Shown in pieces: positions 9,487-18,916 of a stretch of DNA of 64,000 nucleotides. The notes below the pieces were generated by a model. It was not told where the DNA came from, ran no database searches, and saw only the letters and a list, made by a program, of their open reading frames with translations. Positions within the stretch are counted from its first letter, which is position 1. Every line of letters starts with the position of its first letter. This DNA is from Paenibacillus durus (GTDB lineage: Bacteria; Bacillota; Bacilli; Paenibacillales; Paenibacillaceae): positions 5,704,001 through 5,768,000 of the forward strand of contig NZ_CP009288.1 in NCBI RefSeq assembly GCF_000756615.1. The letters are read 5' to 3'. A program made the position numbers and the translations under genes.

Positions 9487-9521
9487 TAAAAAAGCGTACG
9501 CCGAGCTCCCGGCGTACGCTT
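9487..9521 (-). terminator. Terminator of the pre-hyd operon
   Basis: AAGCGTACGCCG and CGGCGTACGCTT form a perfect 12-bp stem, with a T run on the minus strand. It closes the preT-preA-hydA operon and sits just before the metN promoter. Confidence 0.85.
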
Positions 9522-9540
9522 CCTTAATTTGGCGAAACGG

Positions 9541-9762
9541 CTACTGCGCCTTCTGCAAACCTGCAAAAACAAGCGTCGTTACATATTTCCGGGCGTCCGC
9601 CGTCAGAAGAAGCAGCTCTACGCTCTCGCTCCCCGGCTCCCCTTGGTCAAATTTCACTTTGGCTCCATCCAGGGTTTCCAGCATGCCGGTAACGGCATAG
9701 CCCTGAAGCAGCAAATCGTCGATCTCCTGCTTCTCTTTGGCAAAATCATCGTATGCGGACAT
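9541..9762 (-). CDS. Small acidic protein, last gene of the pyrimidine operon
   Basis: 73 residues (MSAYDDFAKEKQEIDDLLLQ...VELLLLTADARKYVTTLVFAGLQKAQ), soluble, rich in Asp/Glu, with no recognised domain. Its ATG overlaps the stop codon of hydA, so it is translationally coupled to dihydropyrimidinase. The length and position suggest an accessory or regulatory partner of the pathway; this is inference. Confidence 0.7.
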   Translation of the reverse strand: MSAYDDFAKEKQEIDDLLLQGYAVTGMLETLDGAKVKFDQGEPGSESVELLLLTADARKYVTTLVFAGLQKAQ

Positions 9763-11189
9763 TAAACCACACCTCCGCTAACCTCGGTTTTGGCCGGAAG
9801 TACCGGAGCGGCTCCGAACCGTTTACGGTGCAGATACTTGCCGGCGCCCGGCTTGCCAACGAACTGCTTGTTGCGGATCACGAACTCGCCGCGGCTGAGG
9901 ACGGATACCGGTTCCCCCTTGACCTCGAAGCCCTCAAACGCGTTGTAATCGACATTCATATGATGGGTTTCGGCGGAAAGAGTCCGCTTCACGGCAGGGT
10001 CGAAAATGACAATGTCGGCATCGCTTCCTATCGCAATCGTCCCTTTTTGCGGGAACAATCCAAACAGCTTGGCGCTGGAGGTGGCGATTATATCCACGAA
10101 TTTATTCAGCGAGATGCGGCCTTTTTCCACACCCTCGGAGTACAAAATCGTAAACCGGTCTTCGATCGTCGGTCCGCCGTTCGGTATTTTCGAGAAATCG
10201 CCAAGGCCCAGCTCCTTCTGGCCCTTGAAGTTAAAGGAGCACTGGTCGGAGCCGATGGTCTGCAGACTGCCGTTCCACAAGGATTTCCACAGCACATCCT
10301 GGTTCCACTGCTCGCGCAGCGGCGGGGACCATACGTATTTGGCTCCTTCAAAGTTCGGCTTCTCAAGTGCCGTCTGGTCAAGCACAAGATACTGCGGGCA
10401 GGTCTCGCCATAGACGCGCAGCCCCTTCTTGCGGGCCTCCTCGATCTTCCACGCCGCTTCGGCGCAGGTCACATGCACCACATACAGCTGCGAATCGGTC
10501 AGCTCGGTCAGATAGGCGGCCCGGCCCGTGGCCTCGCCTTCAAGCTCCGGAGGCCGGGTCAGCGCATGATAGATCGGATCGGTATTGCCCTCGGCCAGCG
10601 CTGTGCTCACGAGATAGTCGATGACATCGCCGTTCTCGGCGTGGACCATAACGAGTGCGCCTTCTTGTTTGGCGGCCTGGAGCGTCTTGAAGAGTGTGCC
10701 GTCGTCGGCCTGGAGCACATTTTTGTAAGCCATGAACACTTTAAGGGAGGTGATCCCTTCGTTCTCAATAATTTGCGGCAGCTCGGCAAGCACCTTGTCG
10801 TTCAGTTCGGACACCATAAGGTGGAAGCTGTAGTCGATGACGGCTTTGTCCTGCGATTTCTCATGCCAGGTGTTCACCGCCTGCTGGAGAGGCAGCCCCT
10901 TGCTCGTCAGGCAGAAGTCGATCACTGTCGTCGTTCCGCCATAGGCGGCGGCAATGGTGCCCGTCTCGAAGTCGTCGGCGGTTACGGTTCCGCCAAACGG
11001 CATATCCAGATGCGTATGCGGGTCGACGCCTCCCGGGAAGACATAGCAGCCGGAAGCGTCGATGATCTCGGCGCCGTCCGCCTTCAGGTTAAGGCCGATT
11101 TCCGTGATAATTCCGTTCTCGATGGCGACATCTCCGGTAAACGTGTCCGCCGCCGTTACAATCGTGCCGTTCTTGATGAGCTTCTTCAT
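9762..11189 (-). CDS. hydA: Dihydropyrimidinase / D-hydantoinase
   Basis: Amidohydrolase that opens 5,6-dihydrouracil or dihydrothymine to the N-carbamoyl beta-amino acid, second step of reductive pyrimidine breakdown. Metal site GGVDPHTHLDMPFGG, a Lys bridge region SLKVFMAYKN, a His in VMVHAENG and VHVTC, and Asp in TIGSDQCSF. 475 residues, the normal family length. Start at the ATG 11189 with GGAGGTG 8 nt upstream; the upstream TTG is too close to that site. Confidence 0.93.
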   Translation of the reverse strand: MKKLIKNGTIVTAADTFTGDVAIENGIITEIGLNLKADGAEIIDASGCYVFPGGVDPHTHLDMPFGGTVTADDFETGTIAAAYGGTTTVIDFCLTSKGLPLQQAVNTWHEKSQDKAVIDYSFHLMVSELNDKVLAELPQIIENEGITSLKVFMAYKNVLQADDGTLFKTLQAAKQEGALVMVHAENGDVIDYLVSTALAEGNTDPIYHALTRPPELEGEATGRAAYLTELTDSQLYVVHVTCAEAAWKIEEARKKGLRVYGETCPQYLVLDQTALEKPNFEGAKYVWSPPLREQWNQDVLWKSLWNGSLQTIGSDQCSFNFKGQKELGLGDFSKIPNGGPTIEDRFTILYSEGVEKGRISLNKFVDIIATSSAKLFGLFPQKGTIAIGSDADIVIFDPAVKRTLSAETHHMNVDYNAFEGFEVKGEPVSVLSRGEFVIRNKQFVGKPGAGKYLHRKRFGAAPVLPAKTEVSGGVV

Positions 11190-11191
11190 TC

Positions 11192-12481
11192 TCAAAACAC
11201 CTCCGCTTTGGAATAAGAACCGCTTAGATTGCCGACGACGCTCTGGCGCTCATTCCAGGTCATCGGCGGAAGGCCGCTGTCGATTTCCACCATGTCAATA
11301 GCCCCTTCCGCCGGGCAGACGATCGAGCACAGATTGCAGCCGACGCAGTCTTCCTCGCGCACCTTAAGAATTGCTTTACCTTCTGCATTAGTCAGCATAT
11401 CGATACATTGATGTGAAGTGTCCTCGCAGGCAATATGGCATTTGTTGCAGTTGATGCAGTTCTCCTCGTTGATCCGGGCCACCACTTTGTAGTTGAGGTT
11501 GAGGTCGCCCCAGTTCGAGTATTTGGACACCGATTTGCCGGTCAGTTCGGTCACGGATGCGAGACCCTTCTCATCTAAATAGTTATTCAGACCGTCAATC
11601 ATTTCCTCCACGATCCGGAAGCCGTGATGCATAGCCGCCGTACACACCTGAATAGCGGTGGAGCCCATCAGCATAAATTCGACGACGTCCTGCCAGGTGG
11701 AAATTCCTCCGATGCCGGAGATCGGAACGGTCACCTCCGGGTGGCGGGCGCATTCGGCAACCATGTTGAGCGCAATGGGTTTGACAGCCGGGCCGCAGTA
11801 GCCGCCGTGGGCGCCCTTGCCGCCGATATGGGGAATGGTGTTCCAGGTATGAATGTCCACTCCCGCGAGACTGTTGATCGTATTGATCAGGCTGATCGCG
11901 TCGGCGCCTCCCTTGACGGCATGACGGGCTGTAACCGTGATGTCGGTAATGTTGGGAGTCAGCTTAACGATAACAGGCGTCTTTGCTACTTCTTTTACCC
12001 AATACGTCTGCGCTTCTACCAGATCGGGCTGCTGCCCGGATGCGGCGCCCATGCCGCGCTCCGCCATTCCGTGCGGACAGCCGAAGTTCAGCTCCAGACC
12101 ATCTACGCCGACATCCTCGACTCTTTTGACGATTTCATGCCACTTCTCCTGTTTAGGTTCCACCATCAGGGAGGCGACCACGGCGTGATTCGGGAAGCGC
12201 TTCTTGGTCTCGTAAATTTCCTTCAGGTTGACATCAAGCGGACGGTCCGTAATCAGCTCGATATTGTTGAAGCCTGCCACGCGCTGGCCGTTGAAATTGA
12301 CGGCGGCAAAGCGCGCGGACGTGTTGATGATCGGATCGCCGAGCGTCTTCCATACGGCGCCGCCCCATCCCGCTTCAAAAGCGCGCTGCACTTGATAGCC
12401 TGTATTGGTTGGCGGCGCGGAGGCCAGCCAGAACGGATTGGGCGACTTGATTCCTGCGAGATTAATGCTCAAATCTGCCAT
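11192..12481 (-). CDS. preA: NAD-dependent dihydropyrimidine dehydrogenase, PreA subunit
   Basis: 429 residues. The first 300 form an FMN-binding dihydroorotate-dehydrogenase-like barrel (NFGCPHGM; GGISTWQDVVEFMLMGSTAIQVCTA). The C-terminus has two 4Fe-4S motifs, CINCNKCHIAC and CVGCNLCSIVCP. With PreT it reduces uracil and thymine to the 5,6-dihydro forms. It sits 27 bp after preT and directly before hydA. Confidence 0.93.
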   Translation of the reverse strand: MADLSINLAGIKSPNPFWLASAPPTNTGYQVQRAFEAGWGGAVWKTLGDPIINTSARFAAVNFNGQRVAGFNNIELITDRPLDVNLKEIYETKKRFPNHAVVASLMVEPKQEKWHEIVKRVEDVGVDGLELNFGCPHGMAERGMGAASGQQPDLVEAQTYWVKEVAKTPVIVKLTPNITDITVTARHAVKGGADAISLINTINSLAGVDIHTWNTIPHIGGKGAHGGYCGPAVKPIALNMVAECARHPEVTVPISGIGGISTWQDVVEFMLMGSTAIQVCTAAMHHGFRIVEEMIDGLNNYLDEKGLASVTELTGKSVSKYSNWGDLNLNYKVVARINEENCINCNKCHIACEDTSHQCIDMLTNAEGKAILKVREEDCVGCNLCSIVCPAEGAIDMVEIDSGLPPMTWNERQSVVGNLSGSYSKAEVF

Positions 12482-12508
12482 TGATAATTCCCTCCCTGAA
12501 AAATATGG

Positions 12509-13900
12509 TTATACCGCAGAGCCGACAACGCTGTCCTGCTGCGGCGTGAATTGCTTGACAATCGCGTGAGCGGCGATTTTGCCCTGCTGGGCCGCGGATA
12601 CGACCATCGCTTCGCCTTTGCCGAAGCCGAAGACGATGTCGCCCGCCGCATAAATTTGCGGATCGGAGGTCTGGTGGGTCTCCTCGTCGATCTTTACGAC
12701 GCCCCATTCATGCTCCAGGCCGAGATGCTCGATCAGGCCGGTATGACGCTTCTGCCCGATGGCCAGCACGACAGCTTCCACCGGCATAATGAATTCGGAG
12801 CCTTCCACCGGCACCGGCTTAAGTCTGCCGTCGCTGCCGGCCTCGCCGCTCAGCTTCATCGTTACACATTCCAGGCCGGTCACCTTGCCGAGTTCGTCGC
12901 CGATAATGCGCCTCGGCAGCGTCAGCCAGTTGAACTCGACGCCTTCCTGCTTGGCGAATTCGAACTCGAAGTCGTAGGCTGTCATCTCCTCGCGGGTGCG
13001 GCGGTAGACCATCTTCACATTGGCAGCTCCGAGCCGCACAGAGCAGGTTGCGGCGTCGATCGCCGTGTTGCCCGCGCCGATAATGGCCACGCGTTGTCCC
13101 AGCAGCTGCACATCCGACACGCCCGTCTTCGTCGATTCCACCAGCTTGATCGCGTCATACACGCCTTCCAGTTCCTCGCCCGGGATGCCGAGCCCGGGGA
13201 CGTAGCCCATACCGGCGGCCAGCACGATGGCGTCGTATTCCGCCTTCAGCTCATCCACCGTTACATCCGTCCCTACCTTTACGCCTGTGCGGATGTCCAC
13301 GCCAAGCTTCTCGACCTGCTCCACTTCCCACAGGGAGACGGACTGCGGCAAACGGAAGGATACGATGCCATGTGTGTCCAGTCCTCCGGCCAGTTCCCTC
13401 GCTTCGTAGATCACGACGGAGAAACCTTCACGGGCCAGCTCTCTGGCAGCCGACAATCCGGCCGGGCCGCCGCCGATTACGGCAACTTTTTTCCCGCTCG
13501 GAGCACCGGCCTTGAACAGCTTCACGTCATTATTCATTGCCCAATCCGTTGCATAGCGCTGGAGCAGGCCGATCTGGATCGGCTCGGAAGCGTCGTTCAG
13601 GACGCAGGCTCCTTCGCATAGTTCTTCGGTCGGGCAGACGCGGGAGCAGCTTGCGCCTACCGGGTTGGACTCCATAATCGTATGCGCGGCGCCCCGCAGG
13701 TTGTCCGTGGCAATACGCTTAATGAAGGAGGGAATGTTAATGCCCGTCGGGCAAGCCTTGATACAAGGAGCGTCGTAGCAGTATAGACAGCGGTTGGATT
13801 CTTCGGCCGCCCCCTTGCGGGTAAGCCCCGGTTCGGCCTCAGCGAAATTTCGCATGAACATGTCAGGTGAAAATGCGGTTAACGGTGAAGCATGTTCCAT
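12509..13900 (-). CDS. preT: NAD-dependent dihydropyrimidine dehydrogenase, PreT subunit
   Basis: 463 residues of the glutamate-synthase small-subunit type. N-terminal cysteines (CLYCYDAPCIKACPTGINIP and a second CSRVCP cluster) bind 4Fe-4S; an FAD motif VAVIGGGPAGLSAA and an NAD motif VAIIGAGNTAID follow. It feeds electrons from NAD(P)H to PreA. GGGAGGG precedes the ATG. First gene of the catabolic operon. Confidence 0.92.
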   Translation of the reverse strand: MEHASPLTAFSPDMFMRNFAEAEPGLTRKGAAEESNRCLYCYDAPCIKACPTGINIPSFIKRIATDNLRGAAHTIMESNPVGASCSRVCPTEELCEGACVLNDASEPIQIGLLQRYATDWAMNNDVKLFKAGAPSGKKVAVIGGGPAGLSAARELAREGFSVVIYEARELAGGLDTHGIVSFRLPQSVSLWEVEQVEKLGVDIRTGVKVGTDVTVDELKAEYDAIVLAAGMGYVPGLGIPGEELEGVYDAIKLVESTKTGVSDVQLLGQRVAIIGAGNTAIDAATCSVRLGAANVKMVYRRTREEMTAYDFEFEFAKQEGVEFNWLTLPRRIIGDELGKVTGLECVTMKLSGEAGSDGRLKPVPVEGSEFIMPVEAVVLAIGQKRHTGLIEHLGLEHEWGVVKIDEETHQTSDPQIYAAGDIVFGFGKGEAMVVSAAQQGKIAAHAIVKQFTPQQDSVVGSAV

Positions 13901-13922
13901 CAGTTATCCCTCCCAGATGTAT

Positions 13923-14109
13923 GTTACATAATGTAACGCAATTACGATTTTTGCCTAATAATTCTACTTACTTTGACAGATTTATATAGTAAAATAAGCT
14001 GTATCCCTTTTAATCAAGCTTATCTCTGCCTACTTAGGTTAGTTATTCTAACATTTATATTCACACTATAGTCAATTCATTTTTTCGTTACATTAGACAT
14101 AATGTCTAA
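13923..14109. promoter_or_regulatory. Divergent control region with two related palindromes
   Basis: The 305-bp gap between preT and pucR has no gene. It holds GTTACATAATGTAAC (13923-13937) near the preT start and TTAGACATAATGTCTAA (14093-14109) nearer pucR. Both are nearly perfect palindromes and share the core ACATAATGT, so they are candidate binding sites for the divergent PucR regulator. Confidence 0.5.
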
Positions 14110-14205
14110 TTTCAAAACTGTATTTTTTACGTGAGAGAACTAGGCTCCGAATGGACTTCGATATAAGAAAAATATACGGCATCTGCCAAGACGAGGAGGA
14201 TGAGT

Positions 14206-15897
14206 ATGGACTGGGAACTTGTGTTTACGATTCGGGAAGCGTTAAAAAGACCGCTGTTTGCCGACGCCAAAGTCGTCGGAGGAAGCTCGGGTCTTGACCG
14301 GGCGATCCGCTGGGTTCACGTGCTGGAAAGCGCAAGCTTCGAGAGCTTGATTCACGGGCAGGAAATGATACTCACAACAGGCATCGGGATGAGTGCCGAT
14401 CTCCCTACTTCTCTTGAGTTTCTGGAATATCTGATCCACAAGAACGCCGCTTGCCTGTGCATCGAGCTAGGGACTTATTTCAGCGCCGTGCCTGAAGAGC
14501 TGGTCTCCCTGGCGGATCAGCATGATTTTCCCCTTATCGTCTTCAACCGCACGGTTCGGTTCGTCGATATTACGCTCGATTTGCATTCGCTTATTATTAA
14601 CCGCCATCACCGCATGCTTGGAGAACTGGAGAGCATTTCCCGCGAATTCCACCGGCTGACGCTGACCTCACAGGGAACGGTAAAGGTGCTGCAGCTGCTG
14701 TCCAGAAGCACGCGCACGCAAATTCTATACATGCAGCTTCAAGGCAAGCCGCAGTTCTTCCCCTCGCTGCCGCCGGAGGAGCAGGAGCCTCTGCTGCGCT
14801 TCTTCTCGGCTTTTTATGAAGAAATGGAAGGAGTCCATCAACCGGACGCCACTCCCAGCTTCCGCGAATTCGGAGGCAAGACGGTCGCGCTCAAGCCAGT
14901 CGGCGCTCTGGACCAGACATGGGCATACATTCTGATGGTATGCCCCCATAAACCGCAGGAGTTCGACTGTCTGCTGCTCGACTCCGCCTCGCTGTCCATC
15001 GCCCAGGAGCTGCTGCGCACACGCTACATGGAGGAGCGTAAGCTTTTTTCCGAAAATTTGTGGGTCGACGAATTGATCAACGGGCGCATTGACGATGAGA
15101 ACCGGCTTAAGAGCCTGATCGGACCGGATTTCGGCGTTGTCAACGAGCTTGCTTATCGCGTATGCCTGATCGAGATCGAAAATCCCCGAAATGTAAAATG
15201 GAACAGCTCGGAAAATGAATGGGAGTCGATTACGTTTCACCTTTCACTTGTCCTGCGTTCCATTTTTGAGAAATATTCGCTCCGGCCGCTCATTACGCTT
15301 AAGAACAACCGTCTTACCGTCATTGCGCTGGACATTCAGTCCAAGGTGCCCGGGCGGACCCGGCTGCAGCAGGCGCTGGAGGCCCTGCAGAATATCCGCT
15401 CCGACGAGAAGCTGAAGGATCTTCAGCTCGTCATCGGCGTGGGCAAATCGCATACTCAGCTTAAAAATGCTCCAGCCGGCTACCGGGAAGCGGTGCAGGC
15501 GCTGTCGCTCTACCCCTGCCACCAGAAGCCGACCCTGTTCTACGAAGAGCTTGGCGTCTTCCAGCTGCTGCTGAGCCTGAACGACGGCAAGACGCTGCAG
15601 AACTTTATCCGCACCTATCTTGGTCCGCTGATCGATCATGACCAGCAGAAGGGCAGCGAGCTGCTGCTGACGCTGCGGGTCTATCTGGATCACGACGGGT
15701 CCAAGCAGATTGCGGCACGGAAGCTGTTCATCGTCAGACAATCACTGTATTACCGTCTGGATAAAATTACCGAGCTGCTCGGCGAGGACTTTATGTCGCC
15801 GGAGAACCGCATATCGATCCAGGTCGCCCTGCGGGCCTATCAGTTCCTGTATCCGGAAAAGCTTACTTTGCCCAGTTCCCGTTCAGTACCTCTGTGA
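14206..15897 (+). CDS. PucR-family transcriptional regulator
   Basis: 563 residues: N-terminal PucR ligand-type domain (about 1-125), a middle GGDEF-like region, and a C-terminal HTH_30 helix-turn-helix (YLDHDGSKQIAARKLFIVRQSLYYRLDKITELLG). The family governs purine and pyrimidine catabolism. It is divergent from preT-preA-hydA, so it is the likely regulator of the whole island. Start at the second ATG (14206) because GAGGAGG directly abuts the first one. Its 3' end overlaps the convergent aminotransferase by 35 bp. Confidence 0.87.
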   Translation: MDWELVFTIREALKRPLFADAKVVGGSSGLDRAIRWVHVLESASFESLIHGQEMILTTGIGMSADLPTSLEFLEYLIHKNAACLCIELGTYFSAVPEELVSLADQHDFPLIVFNRTVRFVDITLDLHSLIINRHHRMLGELESISREFHRLTLTSQGTVKVLQLLSRSTRTQILYMQLQGKPQFFPSLPPEEQEPLLRFFSAFYEEMEGVHQPDATPSFREFGGKTVALKPVGALDQTWAYILMVCPHKPQEFDCLLLDSASLSIAQELLRTRYMEERKLFSENLWVDELINGRIDDENRLKSLIGPDFGVVNELAYRVCLIEIENPRNVKWNSSENEWESITFHLSLVLRSIFEKYSLRPLITLKNNRLTVIALDIQSKVPGRTRLQQALEALQNIRSDEKLKDLQLVIGVGKSHTQLKNAPAGYREAVQALSLYPCHQKPTLFYEELGVFQLLLSLNDGKTLQNFIRTYLGPLIDHDQQKGSELLLTLRVYLDHDGSKQIAARKLFIVRQSLYYRLDKITELLGEDFMSPENRISIQVALRAYQFLYPEKLTLPSSRSVPL

Positions 15898-17230
15898 ACG
15901 TGTCCAGGATGAACTGGATGTCCTCGTCGGTCGAGGCAAGCGGAGGGGCAAAGGTTAGTACATTGTTGTAGCCCGCTACCGTATCGCCGTTCTTGCCGAT
16001 AATGAGACCCTTGGCCTTGCAATCGGCGATGATGCCTTTTACGGTATCCAGCGGAGCCGGCTCCTTGGTCGTCTTATCCGCCACAAGCTCGACGCCGGTG
16101 ATCAGGCCGAAGCTGCGGACGTCGCCGACCAGCTTGTGCCCGAGTAGCCCGGACAGTCCGGCGCTCAGCCGCTGGCCCAGCAGGTCGCCGCGTTCGACGA
16201 GGTTCTCCTGCTCCATGATTTCCAGATTGCGCAGCCCCAGGGCGCAGGCGGCCGGATTGCCGCCGAACGTATTGATATGGCGGAAGTAGCCGTAGTCGTC
16301 GCTGTTATCCTTAAAGACTTCGTAAATTTCTTTGCGGACGGCGGTCGCCGACAGCGGAAGATAGGCGCTGGTCAGCCCTTTGGCCATCGTCACAATATCC
16401 GGCTTCACGCCGAAGTTATGGTGCCCGAATTTACGCCCCGACCGGCCGAAGCCGCAGATGACTTCGTCGATAATGAGCAGCACGCCGTGCTTCTTGCAAA
16501 TTTCCTGCACGCGGTCCATATAGACCTGATGCGGCACAATGACACCGCCGCCGGTAATCACCGGCTCCATGATGACCGCCCCGACCGTCTCAGCGCCCTC
16601 CCAGACAATGGTGTCCTCGATCTGCTGAGCCATCAAGAGGTTGAATTCCTCTACCGACTGCCCGGCGGGACGGCGGTAGCTGTCGGGCGGGGCCACATGC
16701 AGGAAGCCCCCGCTGAGCGGTTCGTATTTGTATTTGCGCTGAGCCTGGCCTGTCGCGGACAGGGCGCCGAAGGAATTGCCGTGATAGCCCCGGTAACGGG
16801 CAATGAACTTGTGCCGGTAATGCTGTCCGGTCTGCTGGTGATACTGGCGCACCATTTTAAAGGCGGCCTCATTCGCTTCCGACCCGCTGTTGGAGAAGAA
16901 GATCACATATTCATCTCCCAGCCATTCGTTCAGCTTCTCCGCCAGCAGAATGGCCGGCATATGGCTCTGCGTCAGCGGAAAATAAGGCAGGCTGAGCAGT
17001 TGATTATATGCAGCTTCAGCCAGTTCCTTGCGCCCGTAGCCCACATTGACGCACCACAGGCCCGACATGCCGTCCAGATATTTCTTTCCGTCGATATCGG
17101 TAACCCAGGAACCGCTGGCGGACGCGGCGATCATCGGCGGATTGGCTTCGCTGTAAGGCGAAATGTGATGCCACAGATACTTCCGGTCTTTGCTGATTGC
17201 AAGTTCGCTCTCCATCCCCGTTTTGAGCAT
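15863..17230 (-). CDS. Class III aminotransferase, probable beta-alanine:pyruvate type
   Basis: 455 residues, PLP fold type I. Substrate/PLP region SNSGSEANEAAFKMVRQYH, Asp in LLIIDEVICGFGRSG, PLP Lys in TMAKGLTSAYLP. In this neighbourhood the likely reaction is beta-alanine (or beta-aminoisobutyrate) to malonate (or methylmalonate) semialdehyde, feeding the MmsA-like enzyme encoded just upstream. The substrate assignment is from context. Confidence 0.85.
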   Translation of the reverse strand: MLKTGMESELAISKDRKYLWHHISPYSEANPPMIAASASGSWVTDIDGKKYLDGMSGLWCVNVGYGRKELAEAAYNQLLSLPYFPLTQSHMPAILLAEKLNEWLGDEYVIFFSNSGSEANEAAFKMVRQYHQQTGQHYRHKFIARYRGYHGNSFGALSATGQAQRKYKYEPLSGGFLHVAPPDSYRRPAGQSVEEFNLLMAQQIEDTIVWEGAETVGAVIMEPVITGGGVIVPHQVYMDRVQEICKKHGVLLIIDEVICGFGRSGRKFGHHNFGVKPDIVTMAKGLTSAYLPLSATAVRKEIYEVFKDNSDDYGYFRHINTFGGNPAACALGLRNLEIMEQENLVERGDLLGQRLSAGLSGLLGHKLVGDVRSFGLITGVELVADKTTKEPAPLDTVKGIIADCKAKGLIIGKNGDTVAGYNNVLTFAPPLASTDEDIQFILDTFTEVLNGNWAK

Positions 17231-17263
17231 TGCGCTTATCCCCTCTCCATGGCCCGCGAGTCT

Positions 17264-18727
17264 TTAGTAACGGGCTGTGATCATTTTCTTGCGTGTATAG
17301 AACTCTACGCCGTCGCGTCCGTTCGCATGCAGGTCCCCGTAGAACGATTTCTTGTAGCCCGAGAATGGGAAGAAAGCCATTGGTGCAGGTACGCCCAAAT
17401 TGACTCCCAGCATGCCTGCGTCGATCTCTTCGCGGAATTCGCGGATTGCCTTGGCGCTATCGGTATAGATGCAAGCGCCGTTAGCGAACGGCGACTGATT
17501 GGTGACGGAAATCGCCTCTGCCAGATCCTTCACACGAATGACGGCCAGCACCGGAGCAAAAATCTCGTCCCGCCAAATCGTCATCCCCGGCTTCACATGA
17601 TCGAATATCGTCGGGCCGACAAAGTAACCCGCTCCTTCGGCAGCGGCGTCTTTCCTGCCGTCACGGACAAGCGTGGCTTTCTCCCTCTCCCCGGTTTCAA
17701 TGTACGATACGGTCCTTTCCTTGTTGGACTTCCGGATAACCGGCCCCAGGAACACCCCGGCATCCAGGCCGCTGCCGATTTTGAGATTATCGGCGGCAGC
17801 TGTCAGGCGAGCTACCAGCTCGTCGGCGATCTCTTCATGAGCAACTACGACCGAGCAGGCCATGCAGCGCTCGCCGGCGGAGCCGAAGGCGGCCGATGTG
17901 ATGTTCTTAACCGCATTATCCATGTCGGCATCAGGCAGAACGATCGAGTGGTTCTTCGCTCCGGCCAGCGCCTGAACCCTCTTGCCATGCGCGCTTCCGT
18001 TCTTGTAGACGTATTCCGCAACCGGCTGGGAGCCGACGAAGGATATCGCCTTGATATCCTCATGCTCCAGCATGCCGTTAACGACCTCATGCGCCCCGTG
18101 AACGACATTCAGCACACCGGGCGGGAACCCCGCTTCCGCGAACAGCTCAGCCAGACGGCCCACAAGCAGCGGCGTCCGCTCTGACGGCTTCAGCACGAAC
18201 GTATTGCCGCAAGCAATCGCCAGCGGGAACATCCAGCACGGCACCATCATCGGGAAATTGAATGGCGCAATCCCGCCCACAACTCCGAGCGGATAGCGGT
18301 ACATACCCGACTCGATGCCCGTGGCAATGTCCGGCAGCTGGCTGCCCATCATCAGGGTAGGAGCGCCTGCGGCAAATTCGACGCATTCGATGCCGCGCTG
18401 AACTTCTCCGCGCGCTTCTTCGAGGCTCTTGCCATTCTCCAGCGTAATCAGTTCAGCAAGCTCTTCCGCATGCTTCAGCAGCAGCTGCTGGTATTCGAAG
18501 AAGTAACGGGCCCGGCGGGGCACAGCAACCTTTTTCCAGCTGTAAAACGCTGCCTTTGCCGCAGCAACCGCAGCATCCAGCTCCTCACGACTGGACAGCG
18601 GCACATAAGCGATCACTTCCTCCGTTGCGGGATTGAATACTTCTTCCTCCCGCCCGGAGGACGACTCCACCCATTGCCCGTTGATAAAATTTCTCACTTT
18701 CTCAGTCTGTCTGACCAGCAGAGACAT
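17264..18727 (-). CDS. mmsA: CoA-acylating (methyl)malonate-semialdehyde dehydrogenase
   Basis: 487 residues, the normal MmsA length. Catalytic Cys in GERCMACS, Glu in the GAKNHSIVLPDAD region typical of MmsA, NAD-binding GVVGGIAPFNFP. Converts malonate semialdehyde from the aminotransferase to acetyl-CoA and CO2. I start at ATG 18727 with GAGGTG six bases upstream; the ORF extends further but has no ribosome site there. It is followed by the aminotransferase after 33 bp. Confidence 0.9.
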   Translation of the reverse strand: MSLLVRQTEKVRNFINGQWVESSSGREEEVFNPATEEVIAYVPLSSREELDAAVAAAKAAFYSWKKVAVPRRARYFFEYQQLLLKHAEELAELITLENGKSLEEARGEVQRGIECVEFAAGAPTLMMGSQLPDIATGIESGMYRYPLGVVGGIAPFNFPMMVPCWMFPLAIACGNTFVLKPSERTPLLVGRLAELFAEAGFPPGVLNVVHGAHEVVNGMLEHEDIKAISFVGSQPVAEYVYKNGSAHGKRVQALAGAKNHSIVLPDADMDNAVKNITSAAFGSAGERCMACSVVVAHEEIADELVARLTAAADNLKIGSGLDAGVFLGPVIRKSNKERTVSYIETGEREKATLVRDGRKDAAAEGAGYFVGPTIFDHVKPGMTIWRDEIFAPVLAVIRVKDLAEAISVTNQSPFANGACIYTDSAKAIREFREEIDAGMLGVNLGVPAPMAFFPFSGYKKSFYGDLHANGRDGVEFYTRKKMITARY

Positions 18728-18810
18728 GCAAGGCACCTCTTTTCCTGTAAAAATACTTCCGACAATCGGAGCTTGGCGCTTCAGCGATATCCATTGACAT
18801 GACGGCTTTG

Positions 18811-18877
18811 AAAAAAACCGCCTCCGCAAAATCAGATCCGCATAGGTTAAGCGGGCTGCCAGGAATTTCGCGGAGGC
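18811..18877 (-). terminator. Terminator of the NMT1/THI5-type importer operon
   Basis: GCCTCCGC and GCGGAGGC pair with a 42-nt loop, followed by GG and seven T on the minus strand. It separates the importer operon from mmsA. Confidence 0.65.
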
Positions 18878-18916
18878 TCCAGGATCAAGCTAATAGGGCT
18901 CATCCTGTGGATTACA

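Noticed and set aside
9753..11216. 487-codon plus-strand ORF across hydA
   Set aside because: It is an antisense shadow of the intact dihydropyrimidinase gene, and its sequence matches no family.
16277..18184. 635-codon plus-strand ORF across the aminotransferase and mmsA
   Set aside because: Antisense shadow spanning two real genes and their gap.
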